A stretch of DNA of 64,000 nucleotides from Trebouxia sp. TZW2008 (lineage: Eukaryota; Chlorophyta; Trebouxiophyceae; Trebouxiales; Trebouxiaceae): contig BDIU01000075.1 in the NCBI GenBank assembly GCA_002118135.1, positions 235,323 to 299,322 on the forward strand, written 5' to 3'. Below, in pieces: positions 13,701 to 25,500 of the stretch. The translations under genes and the position numbers were made by a program. How positions within the stretch are numbered: the stretch's first letter is position 1; the number at the start of each line of letters is the position of its first letter. Below the pieces are notes generated by a model. The model was not told the DNA's origin and did no database searches. It saw only the letters and a list, made by a program, of their open reading frames with translations.

Positions 13701-14583
13701 AGCCAACATCAAAATCAGCCTCATGTTGAATGTTTTTCGAGTCATTCAACGTGAGGCTGCAGATGCCATGACATACACAAGCCATAAACGTGCGAGCGTA
13801 GGTGCAGTCACAGATTGACATGTTCTCCTGTACATGCAGGCATTAGACGAGTGCTATAATGAGGCGGCCAAGGTTGTTGACCAGCAGGCAGTGCATGCAC
13901 TAGCTGCTTTGTCTCCCCCAAGCTGGACAGCTGCTGTCATTGGTTCTGCTGCAGCCATCGTGGCAGAGACGGCCAAAGGCTCAAGCGCACAGCAGATTGT
14001 GTCACAGGTGATCCAAACAACATGTCTTGGCTGAGCCTGCTCCTACTTCTTGTGACAGACAGAGCCAGCAACGTTGCCAGTGTACAACGAAAGTTAGCAC
14101 AGCAAACTGTGTCACAGATGATGCAAAGAGCTTGGCTGAATCTGCATCTGCACGCCCTGGTGAACAAAGCAAGCATGTGTGGTGTTCAGGCAAAACTGGC
14201 CTGGTGGCAACAGGACTCTGGTCATGCACACCTAGCACCCTTGCTGGGCTGTGTAAGCCACTGATTTCATGCATAAAGAAAGCAAGCAACAAGGCCAGTG
14301 CACATTGGCGCGTGTTGATCCTGTGCTTTCCCTGGACCTGGTGCTTGGCATCTTGTCGTTCAAATGATCTCCCATGGTCTCACTTGATGATAAATGATTG
14401 CCACACTGCAGCTGACTTCTAAGCATTGTGTGATACATATTGCTGAGGATAATTTTGTGTGATGTGCAGAGCACAGCAGTGCGTAAGCAGATCAAGCAGC
14501 AAGTTGAGAGTGCTAGTGCTGCGCTGATCAAGTCGTATACACGCCAGTCCGCTGCTCAAACCATGTCAACAATGAGTGAATGA
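4707..14583 (+). CDS. CDAN1: Codanin-1 homologue (ASF1-binding, histone-supply regulator)
   Basis: Exons I join: 4707-5081, 5290-5548, 5898-7538, 8109-8273, 8477-8586, 8884-8997, 9756-9894, 10597-10769, 11176-11480, 11787-12387, 12611-12838, 13236-13502, 13678-13797, 13840-14007 and 14470-14583 (stop), about 1,592 residues with all phases consistent. MAEYLHRVLAGDIELDSVKDWI aligns with the start of human codanin-1, so I chose that ATG. Residues 156-165 (RGRKIAPTRI) resemble the ASF1-binding B-domain. Exon 3 is a long Ser/Gln/Pro-rich disordered region with a His-Gln-Ser repeat (about 6331-6411). Later exons match the conserved core, such as VEWVVPWIVQYLRFLSHD, DVRYMQLCCPLLEHA and GVRKITPSQPL. 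The last roughly 170 residues of animal codanin were not found; the gene may end at 14583 or have further exons (an open exon-like piece lies at 14932-15046). The likely role is holding ASF1-histone complexes in the cytoplasm. Confidence 0.85.
10303..10386 (+). repeat. Dispersed repeat with GAATGA tail, copy 1
   Basis: An 84-bp element in codanin intron 7 begins gacagttgattgcttctg and ends in a run of ATGA/GAATGA units. A roughly 88 percent identical copy lies on the minus strand at 51806-51890. Both copies are in introns and in the same orientation as the host gene. Confidence 0.75.
10903..10962 (+). repeat. Intact donor-side copy of codanin exon 8 (possible 60-nt cassette exon)
   Basis: This copy of the end of exon 8 (10597-10769) reads LADKDASKFYRLKQQMR against LADKDTSKFYRLNQRMQ. 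It has an AAG acceptor, a GTATGT donor, no stop and a length of exactly 60 nt in phase 0. Unlike the other copies it could be spliced in without breaking frame. Confidence 0.7.
12888..13046 (+). repeat. Two donor-side copies of codanin exon 11
   Basis: The real exon end (KLKLQHAFLEQYSSNEHK, followed by a GT donor at 12839) is repeated at about 12888-12948 (QHAFLEQYSSDVHK then GTCAGA) and 12988-13046 (NASLEQYSSSDHK then GCAAGG). Both lie downstream in the intron, about 100 bp apart. Confidence 0.85.
14010..14130 (+). repeat. Donor-side copy of codanin exon 14
   Basis: The exon 14 end and the following intron (agattgtgtcacag then gtgatccaaac, cttggctgagcctgct) recur about 108 bp downstream as aactgtgtcacag then atgatgcaaag, cttggctgaatctgca. 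The donor GT has become AT, so this copy is dead as a splice site. Confidence 0.75.
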
Positions 14584-15534
14584 ACACACCAGAAACAAAG
14601 CTGACTACAGGATGCATAGTTGTGCTGATAGAAGCCCAATTTAGCAGATTTCCCCGACCCTCTGACTGTTATGCCCAAGCTTTGAGCAGCAACACTTCAC
14701 GTTGTGTTCTACTGACTGGTGTTGCTGATCAGAAAGTGCCCATTTTTTGGTGCTCCAGTTAGCTTTGGCAGCGCTTATTTTGCACACTTTGCAAGTATTG
14801 TTTGTCATGAATCCTTGGTAGGTGATGTGACCGTGTGTGTTGACAGTCCATGCAACTTACTCAGTATGTTGGGCTGGTTGGCCAAGGTACTGCCTGTATA
14901 TGCTTAGCCCAGGTTGCTTGACAACCTTTCAGGCACTGCGTGCATCATTGGAATGCTTGGAAAAGCTGCTTGTGCTTGCCCTGACAATGTATGAGCTTGA
15001 TTGTAGAAATGCATTGCCATTGGCATGCCTGCATGCTCCATGCTGAGTGCAGACATGTGCAGCTTGCTTGGTGTGTTTGAAAGCAGTTCTGCTCGATCGC
15101 AATGCATTCATATGACAATGATGATCATTTGCAAGAAACGGCAATCACCTGTCAAATATTGGTGCATACTATGCAACCTTGCACATAATCCATGTTTGCT
15201 ATTTGTATCAAAAAAAGTCTGCCTGAGACGCATGGAAGTGATGCTCTTTTGCCTTGAGCACCAACATCCTTGCATGTGGATATACACAATTATTCGTCCA
15301 GCCAGCCTGAAGTCCATGCATGCACACAGCGTCAAGACGGCTTGGTGGTCAGGGAGTTCCTGTACTGGCCTACGCAAGGGCACAGACCAATGCACAGCAT
15401 GCTTCCCCAAGAGACAATGGATCAGAACGACAGCACACTATTGCACTGGACGCTGACAGGCTAGCAGGTTTTAAGAGTGCACCAGGGTAGCTTTGAGCAC
15501 AGGGACCAAGTATGTGGGTTCAAATCTGTTTACA
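14584..15534. other. Tail-to-tail spacer between codanin and COX6A
   Basis: No gene was resolved here. An open stretch after a cttttcag acceptor (about 14932-15046, beginning ALRASLECLEKLLVLAL) might be an extra codanin exon, but no phase-consistent path from the preceding exon was found. The rest looks like untranslated or intergenic sequence. Confidence 0.4.
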
Positions 15535-16030
15535 CTACTCCTCTGCACCTTCAGCCTCTGGACAGTGCTGTTCAAACAGACCACAAGGACCCCAAGGGAA
15601 CTCTTTGCTTCTGATTCGCATGTATGGATAGTCAGGTACTTCTTCATGGTGCTCATGCTGGTGGCTGAGCTCGTAGGCAGCCAATGCTATGCAAGACGGG
15701 ACAGCGACGTAGGTGACAGTCCGCCTGCAATGCAGATCAGCTGCCTTCAAGCCAACACTTGGTCACGCAATCAAGTCAAGACTTTACACTGAACGACTTA
15801 ACGGACTCCAGGCCGGGACAGATTCCGTGAACCCGCCAGAACACCAAGCGTGTCGTTTCACGACTTTGAAAGACGTACCACTTATTCATCTCCTTCATTG
15901 CTTCATCCAGGTGTGCTTGTTCTGTTGCTCCTGAAGTCCCTGCAGCATCTGAAGCCATATTTCTGGTACTTCGGAGATTTGCAGCATTGCGCCGCGCCAG
16001 CTGCCTCACTGCTTGGCGTGCTGCTTGCAT
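15535..16030 (-). CDS. COX6A: Cytochrome c oxidase subunit 6a (mitochondrial)
   Basis: Two exons, 15879-16030 (ATG at 16030) and 15535-15724 (stop at 15535), join across a GT-AG intron to give 113 residues. The family signature is complete: MNKW then TYVAVPSC of the single membrane helix, a His-rich HQHEHHEE linker, and the C-terminal YPYMRIRSKEFPWGPCGLFE, close to the plant and animal YLHIRNKEFPWGPDGLFE. The first roughly 25 residues are Arg/Ala rich with no acidic residues (MQAARQAVRQLARRNAANLR), as expected of a mitochondrial presequence. COX6A is a nuclear-encoded accessory subunit of respiratory complex IV in the inner membrane. The gene converges on codanin and diverges from the lipase gene. 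Confidence 0.95.
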
Positions 16031-16724
16031 TGTGACTACTCTGGCAAAACCAGTCTCACGTCCTGTTCCGATCTCTGCATGCTGGGTCTTGAACTCAAGC
16101 AGTCCCTTGTAACAGTTACGACGTAAACCTGTACCGTACCCTGCAGTCATAACGACGAATGAATGCAGGTCTATGACTAACCCAATATTGGACATGTGCA
16201 GGGCAAAGTCAGCTCGTAAAGTACTGCGCCTCACGTGCAGAAACGTGCACACTCCTCCACGTGCATGCACACGCAGGACCATGGACTGATCTAGGCTCTA
16301 GGTCTATGCACAATGCGTCGCGTCATGCAGCTGCGCGCCATTTCGGTAGGCAGAACTGATGCTCGATCGCATCGCTAGTCAAGGCCCTTCAGGCTGCAAG
16401 GCCTCGAGTACAGCTTTCAGGCGCCAGACCGGACTTCCCTCGGCAGATCTTGCTGACGGTGCGCGCGGCTTCTTGCCATCATCATCTAAGCTGTGTTTTT
16501 GAAGCATCTTACGCGGCTCAGTACATCGGCTGCTTCGTCGGGACATCGTCTTCGATGCCTGACTAAACACACAGCATGTTCGGTTGTGAGCTTTTGCTCG
16601 CATCGCCGTTGGTGTAATGCTTGTTAACCGTCTCCAATGGGCTCATCAGAAAGTGCTCCTCCGGTCTGTCTAACATGCAGCCGCTGCATGCAGGTCGTCG
16701 GTCAAGCAGTCATAGGTAGTTTTT
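16031..16724. promoter_or_regulatory. Divergent 5' region of COX6A and the lipase gene
   Basis: This 694-bp gap between two divergent starts is CG-rich around 16320-16560. It contains no exon or junction copy that I could recognise. A shared promoter is inferred from gene order and base composition. Confidence 0.4.
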
Positions 16725-19700
16725 ATGCCTTTCACAGTGAAGGCTCCCGCCACAGCTAACCCCGGCAAGCCGTGGTCGCAAACATCACAGCGCAGCAGAG
16801 GCGAATCTTTCAGGACTGGCCGGAAGCCTCGACAGCGTGGCGACCTCATGGCATTGTCATTGACAGGCACTTACTCAAAGCCATGGCGCAGCATGGGCAC
16901 TGACAGAACAGCAAGCTTAGCAAACCTGTTGAGGCATTTGGCCAGACAGTCCTCTTTTAGCAAGTCCTTTGCCAAGGTGGAGAACCGCCCTGTCTGGCAC
17001 GGCGTAGATCTGCAGCAAGACAGCGTTAGGCTATCATCTTCAGCCTGCGATGATGCTGCAGCTGTTGCCAGCGCTGCCTTGAGAGTACAAAACCCACAGC
17101 TGCTTCAGGTCAGATCCACATCCTGCCAAATCGTTCTGAATCTTGATGTTTGTATTTGACTTGGGGCATGGTCTGCTAACACCACAGCGTTGATCAGCAT
17201 ATACTGCTGCTGTGGCCAGAAACCTTTAAGCGTGTTGGACATCAAAGTATATTCCTCGATAGCTGTTGCTGTCTTCTTGGAGTCCATACCTTGCCTGCAG
17301 ATTTTGCAATAGCACACTCATATGCTTCCCTGTTTGCAACGCAGGGTGTGCTGAATTGTCTGGTGCTGGCAGAGACGGTGTACAGAGTGTCTGGAGAGAA
17401 TCATGATGAAATAGCCAGTGTAGTATCTGCTTTGAGAAACGACTTTCCTGGACCTTCAGTGTCCCTGGATCAGCTACAATGGTCCCTGCCTCATGTTGCT
17501 CACAGGTACTTGCGTCGGCTTACAGATGTGATAGCTTATGCATTGAGTTGCAAGTCTGTCTTTTGGGTCACAGCTTCCCAGCAAGAGTACACCTTGCAAG
17601 TTTGACTCTCGCTGTACTGCACTCATGCTAGCAAGCATCTTCTGTTCTGGACACAGGAGCTAACAAACAGCCTTCAAATTCCTTTCTGTGTTGCCCCCGC
17701 CCAGAGCAGCAGGACTGTACTGCTTGGCTGCAGCTGCAGAGCTAATTCTTTGTGGCGTGTATGCAGAGTGACTGTCCTGCAACATTCTGCGTGATCTAAG
17801 GACGTGTCATGTGGCATTGCTGTCAACTGCATTCCATCGAGGTGTATTGCTCTTCACTGCATTGCTTGATGCTGACATGCACATCAAATGCAAGAATACA
17901 GCAAAAGCTGACGTGCCTCTTGTGCTGCAGATACATGCTGGCTGAGGATGCAGATGCCCTGTATGTGTGTTTCATTGGTACCAAGCAGCGGCGGGACATT
18001 GTGACCAATGCCAATATCATGCAAGATATCTTATGGCCAGATTTGAGCTGGAACAGCTCAGGAGGCACACAGGCAAGCGCTGCCAGAGCTGTTGTCAGCA
18101 TCAGCATAAGCTCACATTGTCATGCTGGCTGAGGCTTGGCATGCATCAGCGTCGTCACAGACTTGGTTGACAACCGATAACACAAGTCTGCATTCAGCTG
18201 CCAATCATGTGTTATTGTGTCATGTCAACAGTTGCCATGGCCAAGCTTCCTCATTCCAACAGACATCACATACACACAGCATGCAAGCATGTCTGATGAG
18301 CAAGTTGGTCATGCTGTAGCATTACTGTCACTCATGCTGCGCTTGCAAGTTGTAGCAAAAGCATGCTTTTGGAATGCACAATTTGACTCGTGAGCTTTTG
18401 AAAACTTGCAGGACTTGCCAGCAGCTCATGCCGGCTTCCTCAACAGAGCCAGGGACATCCCAATCCAGGACATCTACCAGCTGGCAAGGCAACGTAACAA
18501 GCGCCTTGTCCTCACAGGTGTGTACTGCATGTGTACTGCACGCTGCACGTGACGCCACATCTAATCAAGTCTGTTGCCTTCAATGGCACACACCCACTAT
18601 AGCAAGACTGCTTCTGCATGCAAACCGGCTGATGGACTGCACACTTGAGTGTGCGAGATTTCAAGGCAGACTTGTTCAACCATACTCCCTTGTCAAAAGT
18701 CTTGCTGGTCGAGCTGCACTGCATTTGTATCTGCATGTTGGACTGACAAACAGCAGCAGATTGTTGTCGTGTTAACCTTGGGAGTGCAATCCCTCACTGT
18801 CTTGCTGCTGCTGCTGTAGTGCAGCTTTGCATGATGATGAAACGAGCAGCTGTGCAGAGCATTCATTTGGAGGGCCAGCAGCCCTGCTGTGCATGCTGGG
18901 CCTGCTTTTGAGATGCGACATCATGGCTGACCTGGCGTTGCCCTGTAGGGCATTCTCTGGGAGGGGCAGTAGCCCTGCTGTGCATGCTGGGCCTGCTTTT
19001 GAGATGCGACATCATGTCTGACCTGGCGCTGCCCTGTAGGGCATTCTCTGGGAGGGGCAGTAGCCCTGCTGTGCATGCTGGACCTGCTGTACAGCCTTGG
19101 GGAAGAAGCCACTCCGCACCTGTCCTGCATCGCCTTTGCCACGCCAGCTGTAGGCAATGCTGCACTAGCAGAGTTTGTGCGGCACAGAGGGTGGGACAAG
19201 CTGATCACCAACTACCTTGTCCCAGGTACAGTCATCCTCCCAGCATCATCACAGGCATTGTTATCTGCATATTGATCATCAGGTCCTATGATTGTGCGTG
19301 GGTCACGGCTATCTGTGGTGACAGTGATCTGTGTTGTGCGCTGAAGCAAGCGTTTGCGCGGTTCAACGTTCATATCAGGGCTGAAACTTGCTGTCCGATG
19401 TCAACATGTATTTTGATTTCGTCACCTTGTTGCCTGACACAACTCAGGTGATAGGGTAAGGTCTGTGCGTCCATGCATGTGTCTCTGTGTATAGATCTGT
19501 TAGAAGCCACATCCTGTAGTTCAAACCTTTTTATGTGCCTGCAGAGGATGTCATCACGCGCCTGCTTCCATCAGCAGCTGCTCAAGCAGTCAGTGAGGCA
19601 GCTAATGTGGCAGCTGTCCCTGTAGCAGCCACTCAGGCAGCTGGACCCGCTCAGCCTGCTCTGTGGGCAACTCTGGCACGCCAGTCTGCTTCATCTTCAC

Positions 19701-21790
19701 CATCCTCTCCAAGCACATCTTCTTCCTCGTCTTCTTCACCTTCATCAGTACTCCCTCCATCACCTTGGGACCTCCCTGACATTGCCGACGTCACGTCATC
19801 ATCTTTTTCTTCGCAGTCTATTTGGAAGGCCAGCCTAGCTGCTGCTTCACCTGGTGGCAAGTCCAGCTCTTCGTCTTCTTCCTCCTTTGACGATGATGGG
19901 ATGACTGATGCAACTCAGACTGTTCAGTCTCCCAAGAGGCCAGTGTTACCACCACGCTTCAGGCCATCAGTCAGATTTGCCACTAGCAACCGAAGTAAGC
20001 AGTACAGTCAAGGAAGATGGCAGCAGCCTGCCAGGCAGCTTCAGCACAACTACCTTGAGCAAAGTGCGCCAACTCCAGTTTTGGCAGCAAAACCTGTAGC
20101 TTCAAATAACATAGTCCCCTTGCAAGCCAGAGCGCTAGGCAGCTTTGACGGCAAGCCAACGAGCTTACTTACTACTAGCTTAGTACGTTTACCTGGTGAC
20201 AGCTCAGACAGAATTGCTCAGCAGACCAACACTGCTTGTACCACCAATGCCAAACAAGCTCAGCACGCCTTGGAGGATTTGCACAGCAGCCCAGCCAGCA
20301 TACAGCAGCAGGCACAGTGGCGGTCAAATTTGAATTCTGGCACTGGTATCTGGACACGCACAGCTCAGCTAGCACGCCTGGTCAGCTTCCCTGTAAGAGC
20401 CACTCGGGCATACTATAGTTATGTCCCCTTTGGCCAGCAGCTGTACCTGAACCCTCAGGCAGTGGCCACCTCCCTGGAGCCACCGTCTCACTCCAGGCCA
20501 GCAGCAGCAGCAGCAGCATCAACCACAACAGGCTCAGCAGCGATGGCCGCCTCTGCCAGTCCTGCTGAGCCTGCTGCCGCTGTCTCGGCAGCGACCACTG
20601 CTGACCACCTCCAGAATTCAAAGGGTGAGGCAGACGCTGCGCCTGCTGCGCTCGGTGACTTGCTAGATGTTGTGGTTCAGCAACGGCGGGAACAGCTAGG
20701 GCGCCTATGGATGCATCGCATGCCAACCTACCGTGCCAGGTTTCAGCAGATCCTATTTGCCGCCCTAGGGTTGCCATTACCGGATAGCTCCCAGAAAACA
20801 TCATCGCAGGCAGAGGCAGTCACCCTGAGCAAGCCAATAGCTCCTGTGATCCATGTCATCAAGGCGGAGACCTCTTGCAAGGCATTGACCTCTCAGCACC
20901 TCAAGGGTATCTTGCAGGTAACCTTTCCCCACACAGCTGCTCATTTGCTTTTTGTTTTTTTGCGGCGTCGCTCATGTTTTGGTACGACACGTGGCAATTC
21001 AAGCCATCTGCAATCCATGAGGCTTGCAAGCATTCATGCCTTGATGTGCATCAAAGGAGACGGTAAGCATGCGGAACGCATCTGTCTCGTACCGAAAGCA
21101 ACCACATTGGATTTCCTGTGCAGTGACACTGTCAACTTGTGTGGTGTTAAGAGTCTGAATATGCATCTGCTGCACATTGTATTGAATGCCATGCCAATGT
21201 CTTTCAACACTGAGCCATGTCCATGCATTTTGCTGCAGGATGGATTAAAGGCAATGCCAACATTTCGGTGGTTCTGGATCTGGTCAGGAGCCTGGCCAGC
21301 CATCAGGCAGCGGCTGTACAGCCGTGAGCAAGACACAGAGCTGCTCATAGCTATACAGGGGCATGGCTTAGAACACGCCACCCACACACTAGTGACCTTT
21401 GGCACAGAGACCCTCCCTTGCAGCATTGCACAGCAACCCCAGGCTACACCCTGGCGGGTAGCCCCCCATGCCCCCTGGCTGAGCCCAGCTGGGGGATTCA
21501 GTGCTTTGCAAGCAGTGTTTGCTATGGTGATGATGACTAAGCCTGCTGTGCACATGGCTGTGCGTGTGTCAGTGCCGGCTAGGGTGATGCGCAAAATGCA
21601 GCAACAGATGGCTGCAACAGGCAATGTTGGGGTTGAGGTCACCATGCAGTCAGATTTCTGCTCTAGTACAGCCTCAGTCTCAGTGCAAAGTGATGTCAAG
21701 GCCTTGCAAGACAGATTTGCTGGCATGCTAGCAGTATGCCGGCTTGTGTCTGCGAAACAGCCAAAAGGCGATGAAAGGCTGCCTTGCTAG
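16725..21790 (+). CDS. Class-3 (fungal-type) lipase, large plant form
   Basis: Exons 16725-17108, 17345-17505, 17931-18072, 18412-18517, 19040-19225, 19545-20917 and 21239-21790 give about 967 residues. The catalytic region reads ALYVCFIGTKQRRDIVTNAN, then HAGFLNRARDIPI, then the nucleophile elbow GHSLGGA (Ser at about residue 267), then FATPAVGNAALAEFV and PEDVITRLL, the usual place for the acid residue in lipase_3 proteins. A Ser-rich linker follows, then YVPFGQQLYL, RMPTYRARFQQIL and a C-terminal beta-rich domain typical of plant class-3 lipases of about 1,000 residues. Intron 3 begins GC (AG then GCAAGC) rather than GT; no GT alternative keeps the phase. Intron 6 (321 nt) has no stop and is a multiple of three, so retention would keep the frame. 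The substrate, probably an acyl lipid, cannot be read from sequence. Confidence 0.9.
18858..19039 (+). repeat. Two upstream 91-bp copies of the lipase nucleophile exon start
   Basis: Units starting at 18858, 18949 and 19040 are spaced exactly 91 bp apart. The third is the real exon 5 start (GHSLGGAVALLCMLDLL). The second is almost identical, including its ccctgtag acceptor; the first has diverged (HSFGGPAALLCMLGLL). Both extra copies lie in intron 4. Confidence 0.9.
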
Positions 21791-22546
21791 CCAAAGATAT
21801 GACCCATGTACAATGCATGTACAATAGCTAAGTGTATCACAGGCAACATATGTGCCGAAATGGTTGCTAAATGCTTGCTAGGAGCTAATTGTTATTATGA
21901 CAGTCAAGAGACATTGACACTGACAGCATTGTCTCAGTGAACTGCTATTTCCTGCTTATACATCTAGTCTAGGGCCTGAGTTCGCTTTGGAGCTGTTCTT
22001 TCCAAGCAAGTATGCTTTACAGTAGGTGTACTGTACAAACGAAGCTGCTGCAAGTATGTGCCCAGGGGCCTGTGTGTGTATCAGCAACGGCTGGTATTCA
22101 GAAGGTTCAACAGTGTTTATAAGCATATATATCAGCATTGCATGCTCGCAATCATTGCATTGTACTGATGCAAGGCAACAATGCGCAACCTTGCCATTGC
22201 ACGAGAGTTGCAGCTCAATAAATGTTGTGCAGGTGCCACACTTGAACGACTAGAGCACTATTGCACTCAAGCTCCTGAAGACGCAGCACACACAAGCAGC
22301 CTATGAACGACCTATGCATCAACACTCTGGACTTAGGGTACAAGACCATCAGAAAATTCTGCACATTGGTGTGCACCCTACTGTGTTCGTCTGCTTCATT
22401 TCAACGTGGCAAAGTCGCACTTCAGACATAAAGACTCTGACCACACCGCTGTGATTCAATGCCTCTTGACGGTTTCAAGTCAGCAGAGCAAAGCTGACAT
22501 GCTGCTACTCTTCATGATGGCTGAGTGCCATCCTGCATTGAATGCT
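21791..22546. other. Tail-to-tail spacer between lipase and ACL4 genes
   Basis: Unique-looking sequence with no conserved frame on either strand. It presumably carries both 3' untranslated regions. Confidence 0.4.
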
Positions 22547-25500
22547 TCATGATGCAGCTGCCACATCGTCTTGCATGGTCTGCTCCTTAGCAGCTTCATC
22601 TATGGCTATCTGCAATACACGCAGCGCATGTGCAAAACCTGTAACAGCTGTTGAGCGTGTCAACGAGGCAGCAAATCCACTGCCTCCCGTCATAAGTGTA
22701 CAAGGATGTCATGCCAGCACGTGCTGCTGCCAGCTGCTAGATGTCAGTGAGTGAATGCACAAACTTACTGAGGGACCGACATGACTTGTATGCACAGTAC
22801 GTAATAGTTGAGCAACATTGCAAGGTATGGCAAGGCAAAAGCAGGTAGTACCCTTGCCCAGTGTGAAGTGCTGAACTGGAAAGCTTCAGTGCAAGGGTCT
22901 AGTTATCCAATGATCTGGCTCAGCACTCCATGGTATGGCTAGTGTGTCATTGGTATGGCAGCCTAAACATATTGGACTGCATGCTGTGACAGTCAGCAAC
23001 ATTTGGGCCAAAAGCATGCCTGATATCATTTAGCGCAGCTCGTACCTTTAAATCTGAGAAGTCTTTTGCCAACTCCTCAGCATCAGCCTGCTTCTTGAGC
23101 AGCTTCCGCCCATGCTGCAGAGCTTCTGCAGCAGCTTCTGTCTGGCCGCCACCCAGCAAGCACATGGCCAGCATGTACCACACATTTGGCACGCTGTCAT
23201 CTTCTTCTATCAAGCTGTCCAAGATCTACATACACTGCAGTTCTGTCAGCAACCTGTCATGCAGTTACAGTCCAAGTGTTACCTTACATGACAGCATACG
23301 CAAGCAACAATTGAATGAGGGTTGTGACTACAGTTTGTGCTGTGGCTGTGTCATAACAACCAATCATGTCATTTGAGACTTGCATACATACAGCAACAGC
23401 ATTACTAAATAGCAGCTGACGGTCCCTGCATACACATAACTATACATATATTTAACACACTGACCATAGATTGTTTGCTATTACTAAGCATTTGCAGGGT
23501 TATGGTTCAGATCAACCTGTCAAAGCTGCCTGTCAATCACATCAAGGAAACAAGACAACAGAAGTGAATCGGCAAGTGCACCAGGAAGATATTGCACAAC
23601 AGAGCAACAAGCAGCAGCAGAAAAGGGTGAACCAGAAGGAGAAAATTTGAATCAGTAGTCCACCTGCACAGCGGCTTCAGTAGTTTCATCGAGCTCTATC
23701 AACAGCTTGGCTGTCTCAAATCTGAATTCAAAGCTGGGCAGCTGGGCGTCAAGATCCTGTTCATCTTCATCCAATGCTGACTCATCTGGATTTGACTCAT
23801 CTGCCTCTGACTCATCTGGATCAGCCAGCATCCTTTGCAAGGCCGGAAACCATTTCTGCATTGAGTCTCTGAGATGCTGCAAAGCCTCATCTGGTTTCTG
23901 CAGTTCTACCTTAAGACTTGCCAGCACCTGCAGAAAGGAAAGAGAAAACTTATCACATTGTTTGCGATAACTCCTTTTGAGCTTGCCCGCACCTTTAAAA
24001 CAAGCAGAGATCCAAGGTCACTGCTTGTGATGGCTACCTCCAAGCTTGCCAGGACCTGCAACAGGACATTAGGAGCAATCGCATGTTTGAGGGGTCCAAG
24101 TGGGGCCGCATGGGTCAGATGCCCAAGGGGGGAGGGGGGGGGGGCAGGCTAGCTGACACTGCCCTGCCCTGCTCAGACTCCTTCACACTGAGTCCATACA
24201 GCATGCACTTTTGACAAAGTAGAAATGGAACGGCACAGCTGATGCGCGACTGACATCGACACACTTATCAGCCAAGCCAACACTGGGTGACACCATAATC
24301 TACGCCACAGCATGAAAGTGAATTGCAAACTACCGCTCAGCTCTGCAACAACAGCGCACACACGTGAAGCCGTCACCCCTTCTTCATTCTACCAACAACA
24401 TGAATTGGACTCCCAAGATTTTGTCATTTCCAGAATGATAAGGTCATACTGTATCGTGATCAGGGCAGTCCGTGTGAGCTTGCCTGTAGGGGCTGAGGGC
24501 TGTCTGGCTGTAAGTGCCCTGCTGTGGCCAGTACCTGCTGGCACTCTGCAGCTACTGTGCTCACGTCCTCTGCAGTGCCCAGCAGCAGTTCTGCCAATGA
24601 ACACAAGGCTTCTGCCAACAGCTCTGTTGCCTCTTCCCTTTCCTCTCCTTCCTATGCACATCAAGACTTGTTCACATGGGACAATGGTACACTGACTTGT
24701 GTTCATGACCTCTGCAGTGCCCATCAGCAGTTCTGCCAATGAGCACAAGGCTTCTGCCAGAAGCTCTGTGTCCTCTTCCCGTTCCTCTCCTTCCTTTACG
24801 CATCACGAACTGAGGCACAAACGGAGCAGCAGCAAACTAGACAGCTGATGCTGGCAACGCATCGTGATCAGCGCGTGATCTGCAATGACTGACATAGCAC
24901 AATTAACACTAGCCAGCTGGGTTGAGAAGTTGGGCAGGCGAGCGTGCAGAAGCTGCCCCAAGTCATGACTTGTTCCCTCTATGCGGTGCATCAAACATCT
25001 TCGATTTCAAAATGGTTTGCTGTTGTGTATCTTGGGACTGAAGGTTCCAAGGCATTGTGTGCTGCCCAAACACAACGCAAATGCAGTTGCAGAGACTGGC
25101 ATGCAATGTCCACATAAAGAGTGCAGGCGTACCGCTGCAGTCTGTTGTTGTTGCAGGACTGCGACGCCGTTCCTGATGCTGCTGACTGCTTCTGGGCCCT
25201 CCAGCAATTGCCCAAGATACCTGCAGCAAAGTCCACGCTCCTTTGCATGTCAAGCAAAGCCCAATTGCCATGTGACAACTCAGAGACTGTGCTGCGACAC
25301 AGCGAGAGTGGCTTTGATCATAAAGGCAAAGCTTGATGCATAACAAGGAAGGATTGCTGCATGATGACTGGCAGCCGAAGCCATGTGTTTCACAGTCACA
25401 ACTCTGCTGGAGCGTGGAGTCACACTCTGCGATGTAACAGTGTGCTTGGCAAAGGCAAATGGCGAACTTCTGACCATATGCTTGTTATGCAGCTAAGAGG

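Noticed and set aside
15500..15530. GGGTTCAAATCTG as a possible tRNA T-arm
   Set aside because: No matching acceptor, D or anticodon arms could be folded around it.
20382..21726. Long minus-strand ORFs (140 and 230 codons) opposite lipase exons 6 and 7
   Set aside because: Shadow frames of a strongly supported plus-strand coding exon; no family resemblance on the minus strand.
24127..24145. G-runs here and near 53430
   Set aside because: Simple homopolymer tracts; possible G-quadruplexes, but nothing else supports a function.
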